This document shows, in pieces, positions 1-5,606 of a stretch of 6,268 nucleotides of DNA. The stretch spans positions 1 through 6,268 of the forward strand of contig JALSPT010000190.1 of the NCBI GenBank assembly GCA_026985785.1. Direction: 5' to 3'. The notes beneath the pieces are model-generated. The model did no database searches. It saw nothing but the letters and a program-made list of their open reading frames with translations, and was not told where the DNA came from. How positions within the stretch are numbered: the first letter of the stretch is position 1; every line of letters starts with the position of its first letter. Source of the DNA: Anaerolineales bacterium. Lineage in GTDB: Bacteria > Chloroflexota > Anaerolineae > Anaerolineales > DRMV01. The translations under genes and the position numbers were made by a program.

Positions 1-1037
1 AGCGGCTGGTGGTGTTCTACGGCCAGGAAGGCGTCGGGCTGGCGGCGTCGCGGGCGCTGGCGTCGGCGATTGCCCGCCTGCTGGTGGAAACCGGGCACGC
101 AGGGCAGCCCGGCAGCGGGATGATCGGCGTGTGGCCGCGCGCTAATGACCAGGGCGCGTGGGATATGGGCTTCCGTCCCCAGGACGACCTGGCCGCGGCG
201 CTCGCGGCGGCCAAAGGTGTGCTGATCGCCGGTGCCGACCCCGCGGGCGACGATCCCGCGCTGGCCGTCGCCCTGGAGCAGGCCGGTTTCGTGGTGGTAC
301 AGGAACTTTTCCTCACCGAAACTGCCCGCCGCGCCGACGTCGTGCTGCCGGTGTTGGCTTACACTGAGCGCACCGGCACCTATACCAACGGCGAGCGTCG
401 GGTGCAGCGTTTCTACCCCGCCGTACCCGCGCCGCAGGGCTTGTTGGCCGATTATGCCATCGCTGACCGCCTGGGCAAACATATCGGCCTGACGCTGGAG
501 GGTGGCTCGGCGGCGGCCATCATGCGCCAGATTGCCGAGGCCGTGCCGGCTTACGCCAGCGTGACCTATGAGAAACTGGCCGAGGTGCATGAGCAATATC
601 CGCTCATCCGCCGCGACGATTTGTATTACGGCGGAACGGCTTACGAAAACAGCCAGGGACTGGGTGTGCCGTTGCCGGTGGCGGCTACGGACGAAGCGCC
701 CGCCGCCCCTGAGGTGCTGCCCTCCCCGCCGCGGGTGGAGGCCGACTTGCTGGCCGTGCCGGTGACCCGCCTGTACGACCGCGGCGCGCTGGTGGGGCGC
801 TCGGCGACGTTGCAGCCGCGGCTGCCCCAGGCGGCTTTCGTGGTGCTGCATCCGCAAACGGCTGCCGGGCTGGGGCTGCAGGCCGACGCCCGGGCCGCGT
901 TGCACCTCGCGGCTGGCGTGTTCCCCGTCACCGTGCGCTTGAACCCGCAGACGCCCGAGGGTGTGGTGTTGGTGCCGCGCTCGCTGGGCGTACCGCTGGC
1001 CGCCGTGACGCGTTGTGAATTGCGAGTTGCGAATTAG
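1..1037 (+). CDS. nuoG: NADH-quinone oxidoreductase subunit G, C-terminal part (5' end outside window)
   Basis: Partial gene, open at the left edge; the first whole codon is at 3 and the TAG stop at 1035-1037. NuoG is the large peripheral-arm subunit of complex I, carrying iron-sulfur clusters at its N-terminus (not in this window) and a molybdopterin-oxidoreductase-like fold behind it. The visible part contains a segment typical of that fold, ADVVLPVLAYTERTGTYTNG followed by ERRVQRFYP (about bases 333-420), preceded by a GADPAGDDP loop (about 231-257). A Pro/Ala-rich linker (about 680-745) leads to a C-terminal beta-rich domain resembling the molybdopterin-dinucleotide-binding domain of the family (about 760-1010). 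No cofactor need be bound, since complex I NuoG proteins usually keep the fold without molybdenum. The last seven residues (CELRVAN) are encoded by three tandem heptamers, so the tail is probably not functional. NuoH follows 9 bases later. Identification rests on this fold plus its place directly before nuoH. Confidence 0.92.
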   Translation, partial: RLVVFYGQEGVGLAASRALASAIARLLVETGHAGQPGSGMIGVWPRANDQGAWDMGFRPQDDLAAALAAAKGVLIAGADPAGDDPALAVALEQAGFVVVQELFLTETARRADVVLPVLAYTERTGTYTNGERRVQRFYPAVPAPQGLLADYAIADRLGKHIGLTLEGGSAAAIMRQIAEAVPAYASVTYEKLAEVHEQYPLIRRDDLYYGGTAYENSQGLGVPLPVAATDEAPAAPEVLPSPPRVEADLLAVPVTRLYDRGALVGRSATLQPRLPQAAFVVLHPQTAAGLGLQADARAALHLAAGVFPVTVRLNPQTPEGVVLVPRSLGVPLAAVTRCELRVAN

Positions 1038-1048
1038 GATTTGCCCAT
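1014..1048 (+). repeat. Degenerate heptamer tandem repeat across the nuoG stop and nuoH ribosome binding site
   Basis: Five consecutive 7-base units can be laid out: TGTGAAT, TGCGAGT, TGCGAAT, TAGGATT, TGCCCAT. The first three are close copies and the last two are diverged. The first three (1014-1034) encode the final seven NuoG residues. The fourth holds the nuoG TAG stop and the AGGA of the nuoH ribosome binding site, and the fifth runs into the nuoH ATG. The same heptamer type occurs at the nuoH/nuoI and nuoJ/nuoK junctions, which supports a real repeat family over chance. Confidence 0.7.
1036..1039 (+). promoter_or_regulatory. Ribosome binding site of nuoH (AGGA)
   Basis: AGGA sits 7 bases before the ATG at 1047 and overlaps the nuoG TAG stop codon. 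It favours 1047 over the in-frame TTG at 1041, which would lie only one base behind it. The overlap with the nuoG stop is compatible with translational coupling. Confidence 0.65.
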
Positions 1049-2051
1049 GACTGCATCCATGTTTGGCGTATGGGCCCTCAAGGCCGTCATCCTCATCGTG
1101 ATTTTGCTCACGGGCTTTGCCTATGCCACCTATTACGAGCGGCGCGCGATCGCCCGCATTCAGGCGCGCATTGGGCCGAATCGCGCCGGCCCCTGGGGCT
1201 TGCTGCAGCCGGTGGCCGATGGGGTGAAGTTGATTTTCAAAGAGGAATTCATCCCTGCCAAGGCCGACCGGGTGTTGTTCACCTTGGCGCCGATTCTGGT
1301 GGCGGTTCCCGCTTTTATGTTGGGCGCAGTGGTGCCGTGGGGTGGGGAAGTGCCGTTCTTCGGGCGCACAGTGCATCTCTATCTGGCCGATGTGGATGTT
1401 GCCACGCTGTACATCATGGCCGTGGGTTCGCTCGCGGTGTACGGCATCGTGTTGGCGGGCTGGTCGTCGAACAACAAGTATTCTTTGCTGGGCGGCTTGC
1501 GCTCGGCGGCGCAGATGATCAGTTACGAACTGGCGATGGGGCTGGCGCTGGTCGGCCCGATTTTGCTGGCCGGTTCGATGAGCCTGGTCAAGATCGTGGA
1601 AGCGCAAAAATCAATCTGGTATATCGTTTACCAGCCTCTGGCTTTTGTGATTTTTGTAATCACGGCGTTTGCCGAAATCAACCGCCCGCCCTTCGACCTG
1701 CCGGAAGGTGAGCAGGAATTGACCGGCGGCTACCACACCGAGTACGGCGGGATGCGCTTTGCCCTTTTCTACATGGGTGAGTACATCAAAGTGGTGGTGA
1801 TGAGCGCCTTGATTGCGGCGCTTTTCCTGGGCGGTTACAACGGTCCCGGCGTTGAGGCTTTCCCTTGGTTGGGGCCGGTGTACATGTTCGTCAAGATTTT
1901 GGTGTTGGTGTTCTTTGCCATTTGGACGCGCGCCACCCTGCCCCGCCTGCGCTACGACCGCCTGATGGCCTTCGGCTGGAAGGTGCTCTTCCCGCTGGCG
2001 CTGCTCAATGTTTTCCTAACGGCCATCGGCATCGTGGTGCTGGGTGGGTAG
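1047..2051 (+). CDS. nuoH: NADH-quinone oxidoreductase subunit H
   Basis: A 334-residue membrane subunit that joins the membrane arm to the peripheral arm and forms most of the quinone-binding chamber. About eight hydrophobic segments are visible. Family signatures are YYERRAIARIQARIGPNRAG (residues 29-48) followed by LLQPVADGVKLIFKE (52-66); NNKYSLLGGLRSAAQMISYE (142-161); the acidic quinone-site loop AEINRPPFDLPEGEQEL (209-225) followed by GGYHTEYGGMRFALFYMGEY (227-246); and TRATLPRLRYDRLM (294-307) with GWKVLFPLALLN (310-321) near the C-terminus. Length is normal for the family. ATG 1047 is chosen because AGGA lies 7 bases upstream; a second in-frame ATG at 1059 is a weaker option. It lies 9 bases after nuoG and 127 bases before nuoI. 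No truncation or frameshift is seen. Confidence 0.97.
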   Translation: MTASMFGVWALKAVILIVILLTGFAYATYYERRAIARIQARIGPNRAGPWGLLQPVADGVKLIFKEEFIPAKADRVLFTLAPILVAVPAFMLGAVVPWGGEVPFFGRTVHLYLADVDVATLYIMAVGSLAVYGIVLAGWSSNNKYSLLGGLRSAAQMISYELAMGLALVGPILLAGSMSLVKIVEAQKSIWYIVYQPLAFVIFVITAFAEINRPPFDLPEGEQELTGGYHTEYGGMRFALFYMGEYIKVVVMSALIAALFLGGYNGPGVEAFPWLGPVYMFVKILVLVFFAIWTRATLPRLRYDRLMAFGWKVLFPLALLNVFLTAIGIVVLGG

Positions 2052-2056
2052 AGTAC

Positions 2057-2112
2057 GGCGAATGAGGAATGGCGAATTGCGAATGAAGCATTGCAAGTGA
2101 GGAATGGCGTTA
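2057..2112 (+). repeat. Degenerate heptamer tandem array in the nuoH-nuoI spacer
   Basis: Eight consecutive 7-base units fill most of the first half of the spacer. GGCGAAT occurs at 2057 and 2071, GAGGAAT at 2064 and 2099, and TGCGAAT at 2078. The units at 2085 (GAAGCAT), 2092 (TGCAAGT) and 2106 (GGCGTTA) are more diverged. Consensus is roughly KGCGAAT. The alternation GGCGAAT/GAGGAAT and the perfect 7-base spacing argue against chance. The units resemble in style the short tandemly repeated heptamers known from cyanobacterial genomes; that comparison is from memory and not tested. Confidence 0.8.
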
Positions 2113-2122
2113 CGAGGTAACG
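2108..2122. other. Small perfect hairpin at the boundary of the two repeat blocks
   Basis: CGTTAC at 2108-2113 pairs perfectly with GTAACG at 2117-2122 around a GAG loop, giving a 6-bp stem. It sits exactly where the heptamer block ends and the octamer block begins. No T-run follows, so it does not look like an intrinsic terminator. It may be an incidental result of one repeat unit being in inverted form. Confidence 0.5.
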
Positions 2123-2177
2123 AAACAACCAGGTAACCAAGTAACGAAGCAACCAGGTAACGACCCAACGAGGCAAC
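2114..2177 (+). repeat. Octamer tandem array (8 units) directly upstream of nuoI
   Basis: Eight contiguous 8-base units, all ending in AAC, with consensus about SARGYAAC. They include GAGGTAAC (2114), CAGGTAAC (2130 and 2154), CAAGTAAC (2138), GAAGCAAC (2146) and GAGGCAAC (2170). The two outliers are GAAACAAC (2122) and GACCCAAC (2162). Periodicity is exact, without indels, over 64 bases. The array ends one base before the nuoI ATG, and its last unit supplies the GAGG ribosome binding site. No coding potential is evident in either strand. Confidence 0.9.
2170..2173 (+). promoter_or_regulatory. Ribosome binding site of nuoI (GAGG) inside the last octamer unit
   Basis: GAGG occupies the first four bases of the final octamer repeat, 5 bases before the nuoI ATG at 2179. 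Earlier units carry AGG-containing variants of the same motif but lack a start codon at a comparable distance. The initiation signal therefore appears to be provided by the repeat itself. Confidence 0.7.
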
Positions 2178-2178
2178 C

Positions 2179-2697
2179 ATGTCCGTTTTCGAAGACATTT
2201 CGGCGATTTTCAAAGGCTACTGGACGACTTTCAGCCAGATGCTGGAGAAGCCGGTCACCATCCAGTATCCGGAGCAACGGCGCGAGGTGCGCCCCCGCTT
2301 CCGTGGGCGGCATGTGCTCAAGCGGTACGACAACGGCCTGGAGCGGTGCATCGGCTGCGCGCTGTGCGCGGCGGCCTGCCCATCGCAGGCTATCTTCGTG
2401 GAAGCCGCCGAGAACACCGACGAGGAACGCTATTCCCCCGGCGAGCGCTACGCGCGGGTGTACGAAATCAACATGTCGCGCTGCATTTTCTGCGGCTATT
2501 GCGCCGATGCCTGCCCCACGCAGGCCATCGTGCTGGAGCACGATTACGAACTGGCGTTTACCGACCGGCGGCAGATGATCTTTACCAAAGAGATGCTGCT
2601 CGATCCGGTGCCGCCGGGCGGCCAGCCTACCCCTCAGCGGACGCCGGGTGGGGTAGATCTGCCCGCCGTTCCCCAGGCGGTGGTCAAGCGACCGTAG
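2179..2697 (+). CDS. nuoI: NADH-quinone oxidoreductase subunit I (2x[4Fe-4S] ferredoxin subunit)
   Basis: A 172-residue soluble peripheral-arm subunit that carries the last-but-one clusters (N6a, N6b) on the electron path to the quinone-proximal cluster. Two ferredoxin motifs are complete: CIGCALCAAACP with Cys57, 60, 63 and 67, and CIFCGYCADACP with Cys102, 105, 108 and 112. The inter-motif stretch EERYSPGERYARVYEINMSR (82-101) and the following TQAIVLEHDYELA (114-126) are typical of NuoI. The N-terminus has the usual amphipathic stretch (FKGYWTTFSQML, 11-22) that contacts the membrane arm. The C-terminus after about residue 143 is Pro-rich and poorly conserved. ATG 2179 is supported by GAGG 5 bases upstream. 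NuoJ starts 13 bases after its stop. Confidence 0.97.
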   Translation: MSVFEDISAIFKGYWTTFSQMLEKPVTIQYPEQRREVRPRFRGRHVLKRYDNGLERCIGCALCAAACPSQAIFVEAAENTDEERYSPGERYARVYEINMSRCIFCGYCADACPTQAIVLEHDYELAFTDRRQMIFTKEMLLDPVPPGGQPTPQRTPGGVDLPAVPQAVVKRP

Positions 2698-2705
2698 AGG
2701 TGAGG
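2696..2705 (+). promoter_or_regulatory. Ribosome binding site of nuoJ (GAGG)
   Basis: The purine-rich stretch AGAGGTGAGG overlaps the nuoI stop codon and ends in GAGG 5 bases before the nuoJ ATG at 2711. The sequence TGAGGCGTTTATG here is nearly the same as TGAGGCGCTTATG before nuoK, differing at a single base. Confidence 0.65.
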
Positions 2706-2710
2706 CGTTT

Positions 2711-3211
2711 ATGAGCATCGATCTGCTGATTTTTCTCGGTTTGGCGTTGGTGGCCGTCGGCGCGGCGTTGGGGATGTTGTTTTCCCGCAATACGGTGTAC
2801 GCTGTGTTGTTCCTGGTGCTGGTGATGCTGGTGCTGGCGGTGCTGTATTTGATCTTGGGCGCGCCTTTCCTGGCGCTGGCGCAGGTCACCGTGTACACCG
2901 GCGCGATCATGGTGCTGTTCCTGTTTGCGGTCATGGTGCTGGGGCCGCAAAAACTGGCCGAGGGCGAAGGCCCGATCTCGTGGCAGCGTCCATGGGCTTT
3001 TGGGCTGACGGCGTTGTTTTTGGTCGAGGTGGTGTACGCTTTTGCCGCCCGTGTGGGTGGGCTGGGGAAACTGACCTGCGCCACGGCGGCGGCAGGCAGC
3101 CCGGCGGCCATTGGTAAGGTGCTTTTCAATCAGTATCTGCTGCCGTTCGAGGTGACTTCGGTGCTGTTGCTGGTGGCGGCGGTGGGTGCAGTCGTGCTGA
3201 CGCGCGAGTAG
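2711..3211 (+). CDS. nuoJ: NADH-quinone oxidoreductase subunit J
   Basis: A 166-residue membrane-arm subunit with five predicted hydrophobic helices (about residues 4-22, 28-50, 53-78, 95-112 and 144-163). The family signature VTVYTGAIMVLFLFAVMVLG (59-78) is helix 3, whose Tyr (Y62) and glycine-rich kink belong to the central hydrophilic axis in solved complexes. PFEVTSVLLLVAAVGAVVL (145-163) is the usual last helix. The loop between helices 4 and 5 (113-137) is Gly/Ala-rich, with a lone Cys123. Length is normal. It follows nuoI by 13 bases, and its stop lies at the start of a heptamer repeat leading to nuoK. NuoJ works with NuoK and NuoH to link quinone reduction to proton movement. Confidence 0.95.
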   Translation: MSIDLLIFLGLALVAVGAALGMLFSRNTVYAVLFLVLVMLVLAVLYLILGAPFLALAQVTVYTGAIMVLFLFAVMVLGPQKLAEGEGPISWQRPWAFGLTALFLVEVVYAFAARVGGLGKLTCATAAAGSPAAIGKVLFNQYLLPFEVTSVLLLVAAVGAVVLTRE

Positions 3212-3237
3212 CGAACTGCGAATGGCGGATGAGGCGC
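3203..3237 (+). repeat. Degenerate heptamer tandem repeat at the nuoJ-nuoK junction
   Basis: Five 7-base units: CGCGAGT, AGCGAAC, TGCGAAT, GGCGGAT, GAGGCGC. The nuoJ stop TAG spans the first two units. TGCGAAT is identical to units at 1028 and 2078. The last unit carries the GAGG that serves nuoK. This is the third copy of the heptamer family in the window, all at gene junctions of the same operon. Confidence 0.65.
3231..3234 (+). promoter_or_regulatory. Ribosome binding site of nuoK (GAGG), deciding the start
   Basis: GAGG lies 5 bases before the ATG at 3240. The upstream in-frame ATG at 3222 has no such element and would add MADEAL to the protein. Starting at 3240 puts the two conserved membrane glutamates at residues 36 and 72, the same numbers as in the E. 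coli protein. Confidence 0.7.
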
Positions 3238-3239
3238 TT

Positions 3240-3542
3240 ATGGTTTCCACGAATTATGTGTTGATTCTTTCAGCAACGTTGTTCATCATCGGTGTGGCGG
3301 GGGTGTTGACCCGCCGGAACGCCTTGGTGATTTACATGGCGGTGGAGTTGATGCTCAATGCCGCCAACCTGGCGTTCGTAGCCTTTGCCTCGGCGTTTGG
3401 CGCACTGGATGGCCAGATTGCGGTGTTCTTCGTGATGACCGTCGCGGCAGCCGAGGTGGCGGTGGGGTTGGCCATCCTGGTCACCATTTTCCATACCCGC
3501 CAATCGGTGGACATCGATTCGCTGCACCAGTTGAAGGGATAG
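3240..3542 (+). CDS. nuoK: NADH-quinone oxidoreductase subunit K
   Basis: A 100-residue, three-helix membrane subunit related to MrpC. The two buried carboxylates needed for proton transfer are present: Glu36 in IYMAVELMLNAANLAFVAF (helix 2) and Glu72 in VMTVAAAEVAVGLAILV (helix 3). The N-terminal helix NYVLILSATLFIIGVAGVL (5-23) followed by TRRN is typical. The start at 3240 is preferred over 3222 because of the ribosome binding site and because it reproduces the E. coli numbering of both glutamates and the usual 100-residue length. NuoL begins only 3 bases after the stop, and the nuoL ribosome binding site lies inside the end of this gene, so the two are probably translationally coupled. 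Confidence 0.96.
   Translation: MVSTNYVLILSATLFIIGVAGVLTRRNALVIYMAVELMLNAANLAFVAFASAFGALDGQIAVFFVMTVAAAEVAVGLAILVTIFHTRQSVDIDSLHQLKG
3534..3539 (+). promoter_or_regulatory. Ribosome binding site of nuoL (AAGGGA)
   Basis: AAGGGA lies within the last codons of nuoK, 6 bases before the nuoL ATG at 3546. It supports that start. Confidence 0.65.
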
Positions 3543-3545
3543 CCC

Positions 3546-5555
3546 ATGTTTCTCAGCGAAGTGACGAACCAGGCAGGCACATTTTTTCACCTTGTCCCCT
3601 GGGCGGTGCTGTTCCCCGTCATTGGGCTGGTGCTCAACATGGCCTTTGGCCGCCGGTGGGGTGAAAAAGGGGTGGCGCTCGTCGCGGTCACGGCCTCCGG
3701 TTTGGCTTTTGTGGTGGCGGTGCTGCTGTGGCTTTCCCTGCGGGCGCACCCGGAAGGGGCGGTCATTCAGGTGGCCTCGTGGATGACGCTGGTGCAGGTG
3801 GATTGGGCGTTTCGGGTGGATACCCTCTCGGTCACCATGATGCTGGTGGTCGGTGGGGTGGGCACGCTCATCCACCTCTATGCCGTGGGCTACATGCACT
3901 ACGATGTGCGCTATAAGGGTGACCCAGGCCGCTACAGCCGCTTTTTCGTCTTCCTCAACCTGTTCATCGCCGCGATGATGATTTTGGTGAGCGGCAATAG
4001 TTACCTGATGCTCTTCGTGGGATGGGAGGGCGTCGGCCTGTGCTCGTACCTGTTGATCGGTTTTTGGTTTGAATACGACACCCACGGGCGCCCCAGTGTG
4101 GCCAATGCGCAGGCGGGTAACAAGGCGTTCATTGCCAACCGCATCGGCGACTTTGGCTTCATGGCGGCCATGTTCTACATGTTTGCCGTGTTCGGTACGC
4201 TGAACTTCGACCGGATTTTCGCCGAAGCGCCCGCGGTGGCGCACAGCCATCCACAGGCGCTGTTGGTGATTACCCTGCTGTTGCTGCTGGGCGTGACGGG
4301 CAAATCGGCGCAAATTCCGCTGTATGTCTGGCTGCCCGACGCGATGGCCGGCCCGACGCCGGTTTCGGCGCTCATCCACGCGGCCACGATGGTGACCGCC
4401 GGGGTGTACCTCATCACCCGTTCGCATGTGCTGTACGACCTGGTGCCCGCGGCGCAGCACACGGTTGCCCTGGTGGGCGCTTTGACGGCCTTGTTCGCGG
4501 CTACGATTGCCGTCGGCCAGTACGACATCAAGAAAGTGCTGGCGTATTCCACCATCTCCCAATTGGGTTTCATGGTGGCCGCGGCAGGCGTGGGGGCGTA
4601 TGTGGCGGCGATGTTCCACCTCATCACCCACGCCTTTTTCAAGGCGCTGCTCTTCCTGGCTGCCGGCTCGGTCATCATCGCGATGGAACGGGCGCACCAT
4701 CCCCTGCCGGAAGAGGGCGGCCACGATGCCCATCACGGCGAGGATCCCGAGGGCTTCGACCCGCAGGATATGCGTTACATGGGCGGCTTGCGAAAGGTCA
4801 TCCCGGTCACTTTTTGGACTTATTTGATCGCCGGGCTGACGTTGGCGGGCATTCCGCCCCTGGCAGCCTTTTTCTCCAAAGACGAAATCATTGCCGAGAC
4901 CAAAGCGGCCTATCCTCTGGTATACTGGCTGTTGGTGGCGGCGGCTTTTCTGACCGCGTTTTACATTGGTCGGCAGATCTTCTTGGTGTTTTTCGGGCAG
5001 CCGCGCAGCCACGCAGCAGGCCACGCCAAGGAAAGCCCGTGGACGATGACCTCGGTGCTGGTCACCCTGGCAGCCCTCGCGGCGGCGGGCGGTTTGCTCA
5101 ACTGGCCGCAGCCCTATCTGGCCGCATGGCTGGGGCACACCTTGGGCGAAGTAGAAGCCGCGGGGTTGAATCCGGTGGTGGCGGGCACCTCGGCGACCAT
5201 CGCGGTCGTCTCTTTGCTGCTGGCGTGGTGGCTCTATGGGCGGCGGCCTTTGCCCACCCCCGAGACACCTGACCCCCTCAAAGCCCTCTTGGGTCCGATT
5301 TTCCGCGGCATGGAGGCCAAGTGGTGGGTGGACGAATTGTATTGGGCCGTGGTCATCAACCCCTACATGGCCCTCTGCCGCCTCTCCGCGGCGTTTGATG
5401 TGTGGGTGATCGACACCGCCGTCAACGACGCCGCTTGGCTGACCGATTTTGTGGGCGAGTTGGTGGCTCGCTGGCAGACGGGTTATGTGCGTAATTACGC
5501 GTTGAGCATTTTCGTTGGCGTGTTACTCATTTTCACTTACCTCTTGTGGCGGTAA
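3546..5555 (+). CDS. nuoL: NADH-quinone oxidoreductase subunit L (antiporter-like proton-pumping subunit)
   Basis: A 669-residue, polytopic membrane protein of the Mrp-antiporter-like family, the distal proton pump of complex I. Expected channel residues are present: Glu161 in FVGWEGVGLCSYLLIGFW (helix 5), Lys193 in GNKAFIANRIGD, Lys253 in LGVTGKSAQIPLYVWLPDAM (helix 7), His278 in SALIHAATMVTAG, Lys329/330 in YDIKKVLAYSTISQLGFM, His358 and His362 with Lys366 in FHLITHAFFKALLFLAAGS, and Lys445 in AFFSKDEI (helix 12). The C-terminus (about 575-669) holds a long amphipathic lateral helix region and a final membrane anchor (about 651-667), which distinguishes NuoL from NuoM and NuoN. It is longer than the E. 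coli protein (613). One visible expansion is a His/Asp/Glu-rich loop at 384-406 before DMRYMGGLRK. It starts 3 bases after nuoK. Confidence 0.97.
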   Translation: MFLSEVTNQAGTFFHLVPWAVLFPVIGLVLNMAFGRRWGEKGVALVAVTASGLAFVVAVLLWLSLRAHPEGAVIQVASWMTLVQVDWAFRVDTLSVTMMLVVGGVGTLIHLYAVGYMHYDVRYKGDPGRYSRFFVFLNLFIAAMMILVSGNSYLMLFVGWEGVGLCSYLLIGFWFEYDTHGRPSVANAQAGNKAFIANRIGDFGFMAAMFYMFAVFGTLNFDRIFAEAPAVAHSHPQALLVITLLLLLGVTGKSAQIPLYVWLPDAMAGPTPVSALIHAATMVTAGVYLITRSHVLYDLVPAAQHTVALVGALTALFAATIAVGQYDIKKVLAYSTISQLGFMVAAAGVGAYVAAMFHLITHAFFKALLFLAAGSVIIAMERAHHPLPEEGGHDAHHGEDPEGFDPQDMRYMGGLRKVIPVTFWTYLIAGLTLAGIPPLAAFFSKDEIIAETKAAYPLVYWLLVAAAFLTAFYIGRQIFLVFFGQPRSHAAGHAKESPWTMTSVLVTLAALAAAGGLLNWPQPYLAAWLGHTLGEVEAAGLNPVVAGTSATIAVVSLLLAWWLYGRRPLPTPETPDPLKALLGPIFRGMEAKWWVDELYWAVVINPYMALCRLSAAFDVWVIDTAVNDAAWLTDFVGELVARWQTGYVRNYALSIFVGVLLIFTYLLWR

Positions 5556-5598
5556 AATTGAACCGCTGACAATGATGGACGAATCCTTAACCCAAGGC

Positions 5599-5602
5599 GA
5601 GG
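5599..5602 (+). promoter_or_regulatory. Ribosome binding site of nuoM (GAGG)
   Basis: GAGG lies 4 bases before ATG 5607 and 7 bases before the adjacent in-frame ATG 5610. The spacing slightly favours 5610, but the two starts differ by only one methionine. Confidence 0.6.
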
Positions 5603-5606
5603 TAGC

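Noticed and set aside
1041..1046. TTG start for nuoH at 1041
   Set aside because: The AGGA site is only one base upstream of it, whereas the ATG at 1047 has normal spacing.
2062..2100. Small open frame of 12 codons in the heptamer array (MRNGELRMKHCK)
   Set aside because: ATG arises repeatedly from the GAATG junction of heptamers. There is no ribosome binding site and its sequence is purely repeat-derived.
2108..2122. Intrinsic terminator between nuoH and nuoI
   Set aside because: The stem is only 6 bp and is followed by AAACAACC, not a T-run. Termination here would also separate subunits that must be made together.
2057..2177. CRISPR array or satellite of longer repeats
   Set aside because: The periods are 7 and 8 bases with no unique spacers between units, so it is not a CRISPR array. 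No longer higher-order unit is evident.
2110..3129. A 339-codon minus-strand frame opposite nuoI, nuoJ and the octamer array
   Set aside because: It shadows confirmed genes, its composition is low-complexity (Thr/Ser/Asn/Arg), and its C-terminal repeats come only from reading the octamer array in reverse.
3222..3239. Upstream nuoK start at ATG 3222
   Set aside because: It lies inside the heptamer repeat, has no ribosome binding site at proper distance, and would shift the conserved glutamates from positions 36 and 72.
3270..5138. A 622-codon open frame on the minus strand opposite nuoK and nuoL
   Set aside because: It lies entirely antisense to genes with strong family motifs. Its translation is rich in His, Arg and Gln with no recognisable domain or membrane segments, as expected from an antisense frame opposite GC-rich codons. 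No ribosome binding site was noted.
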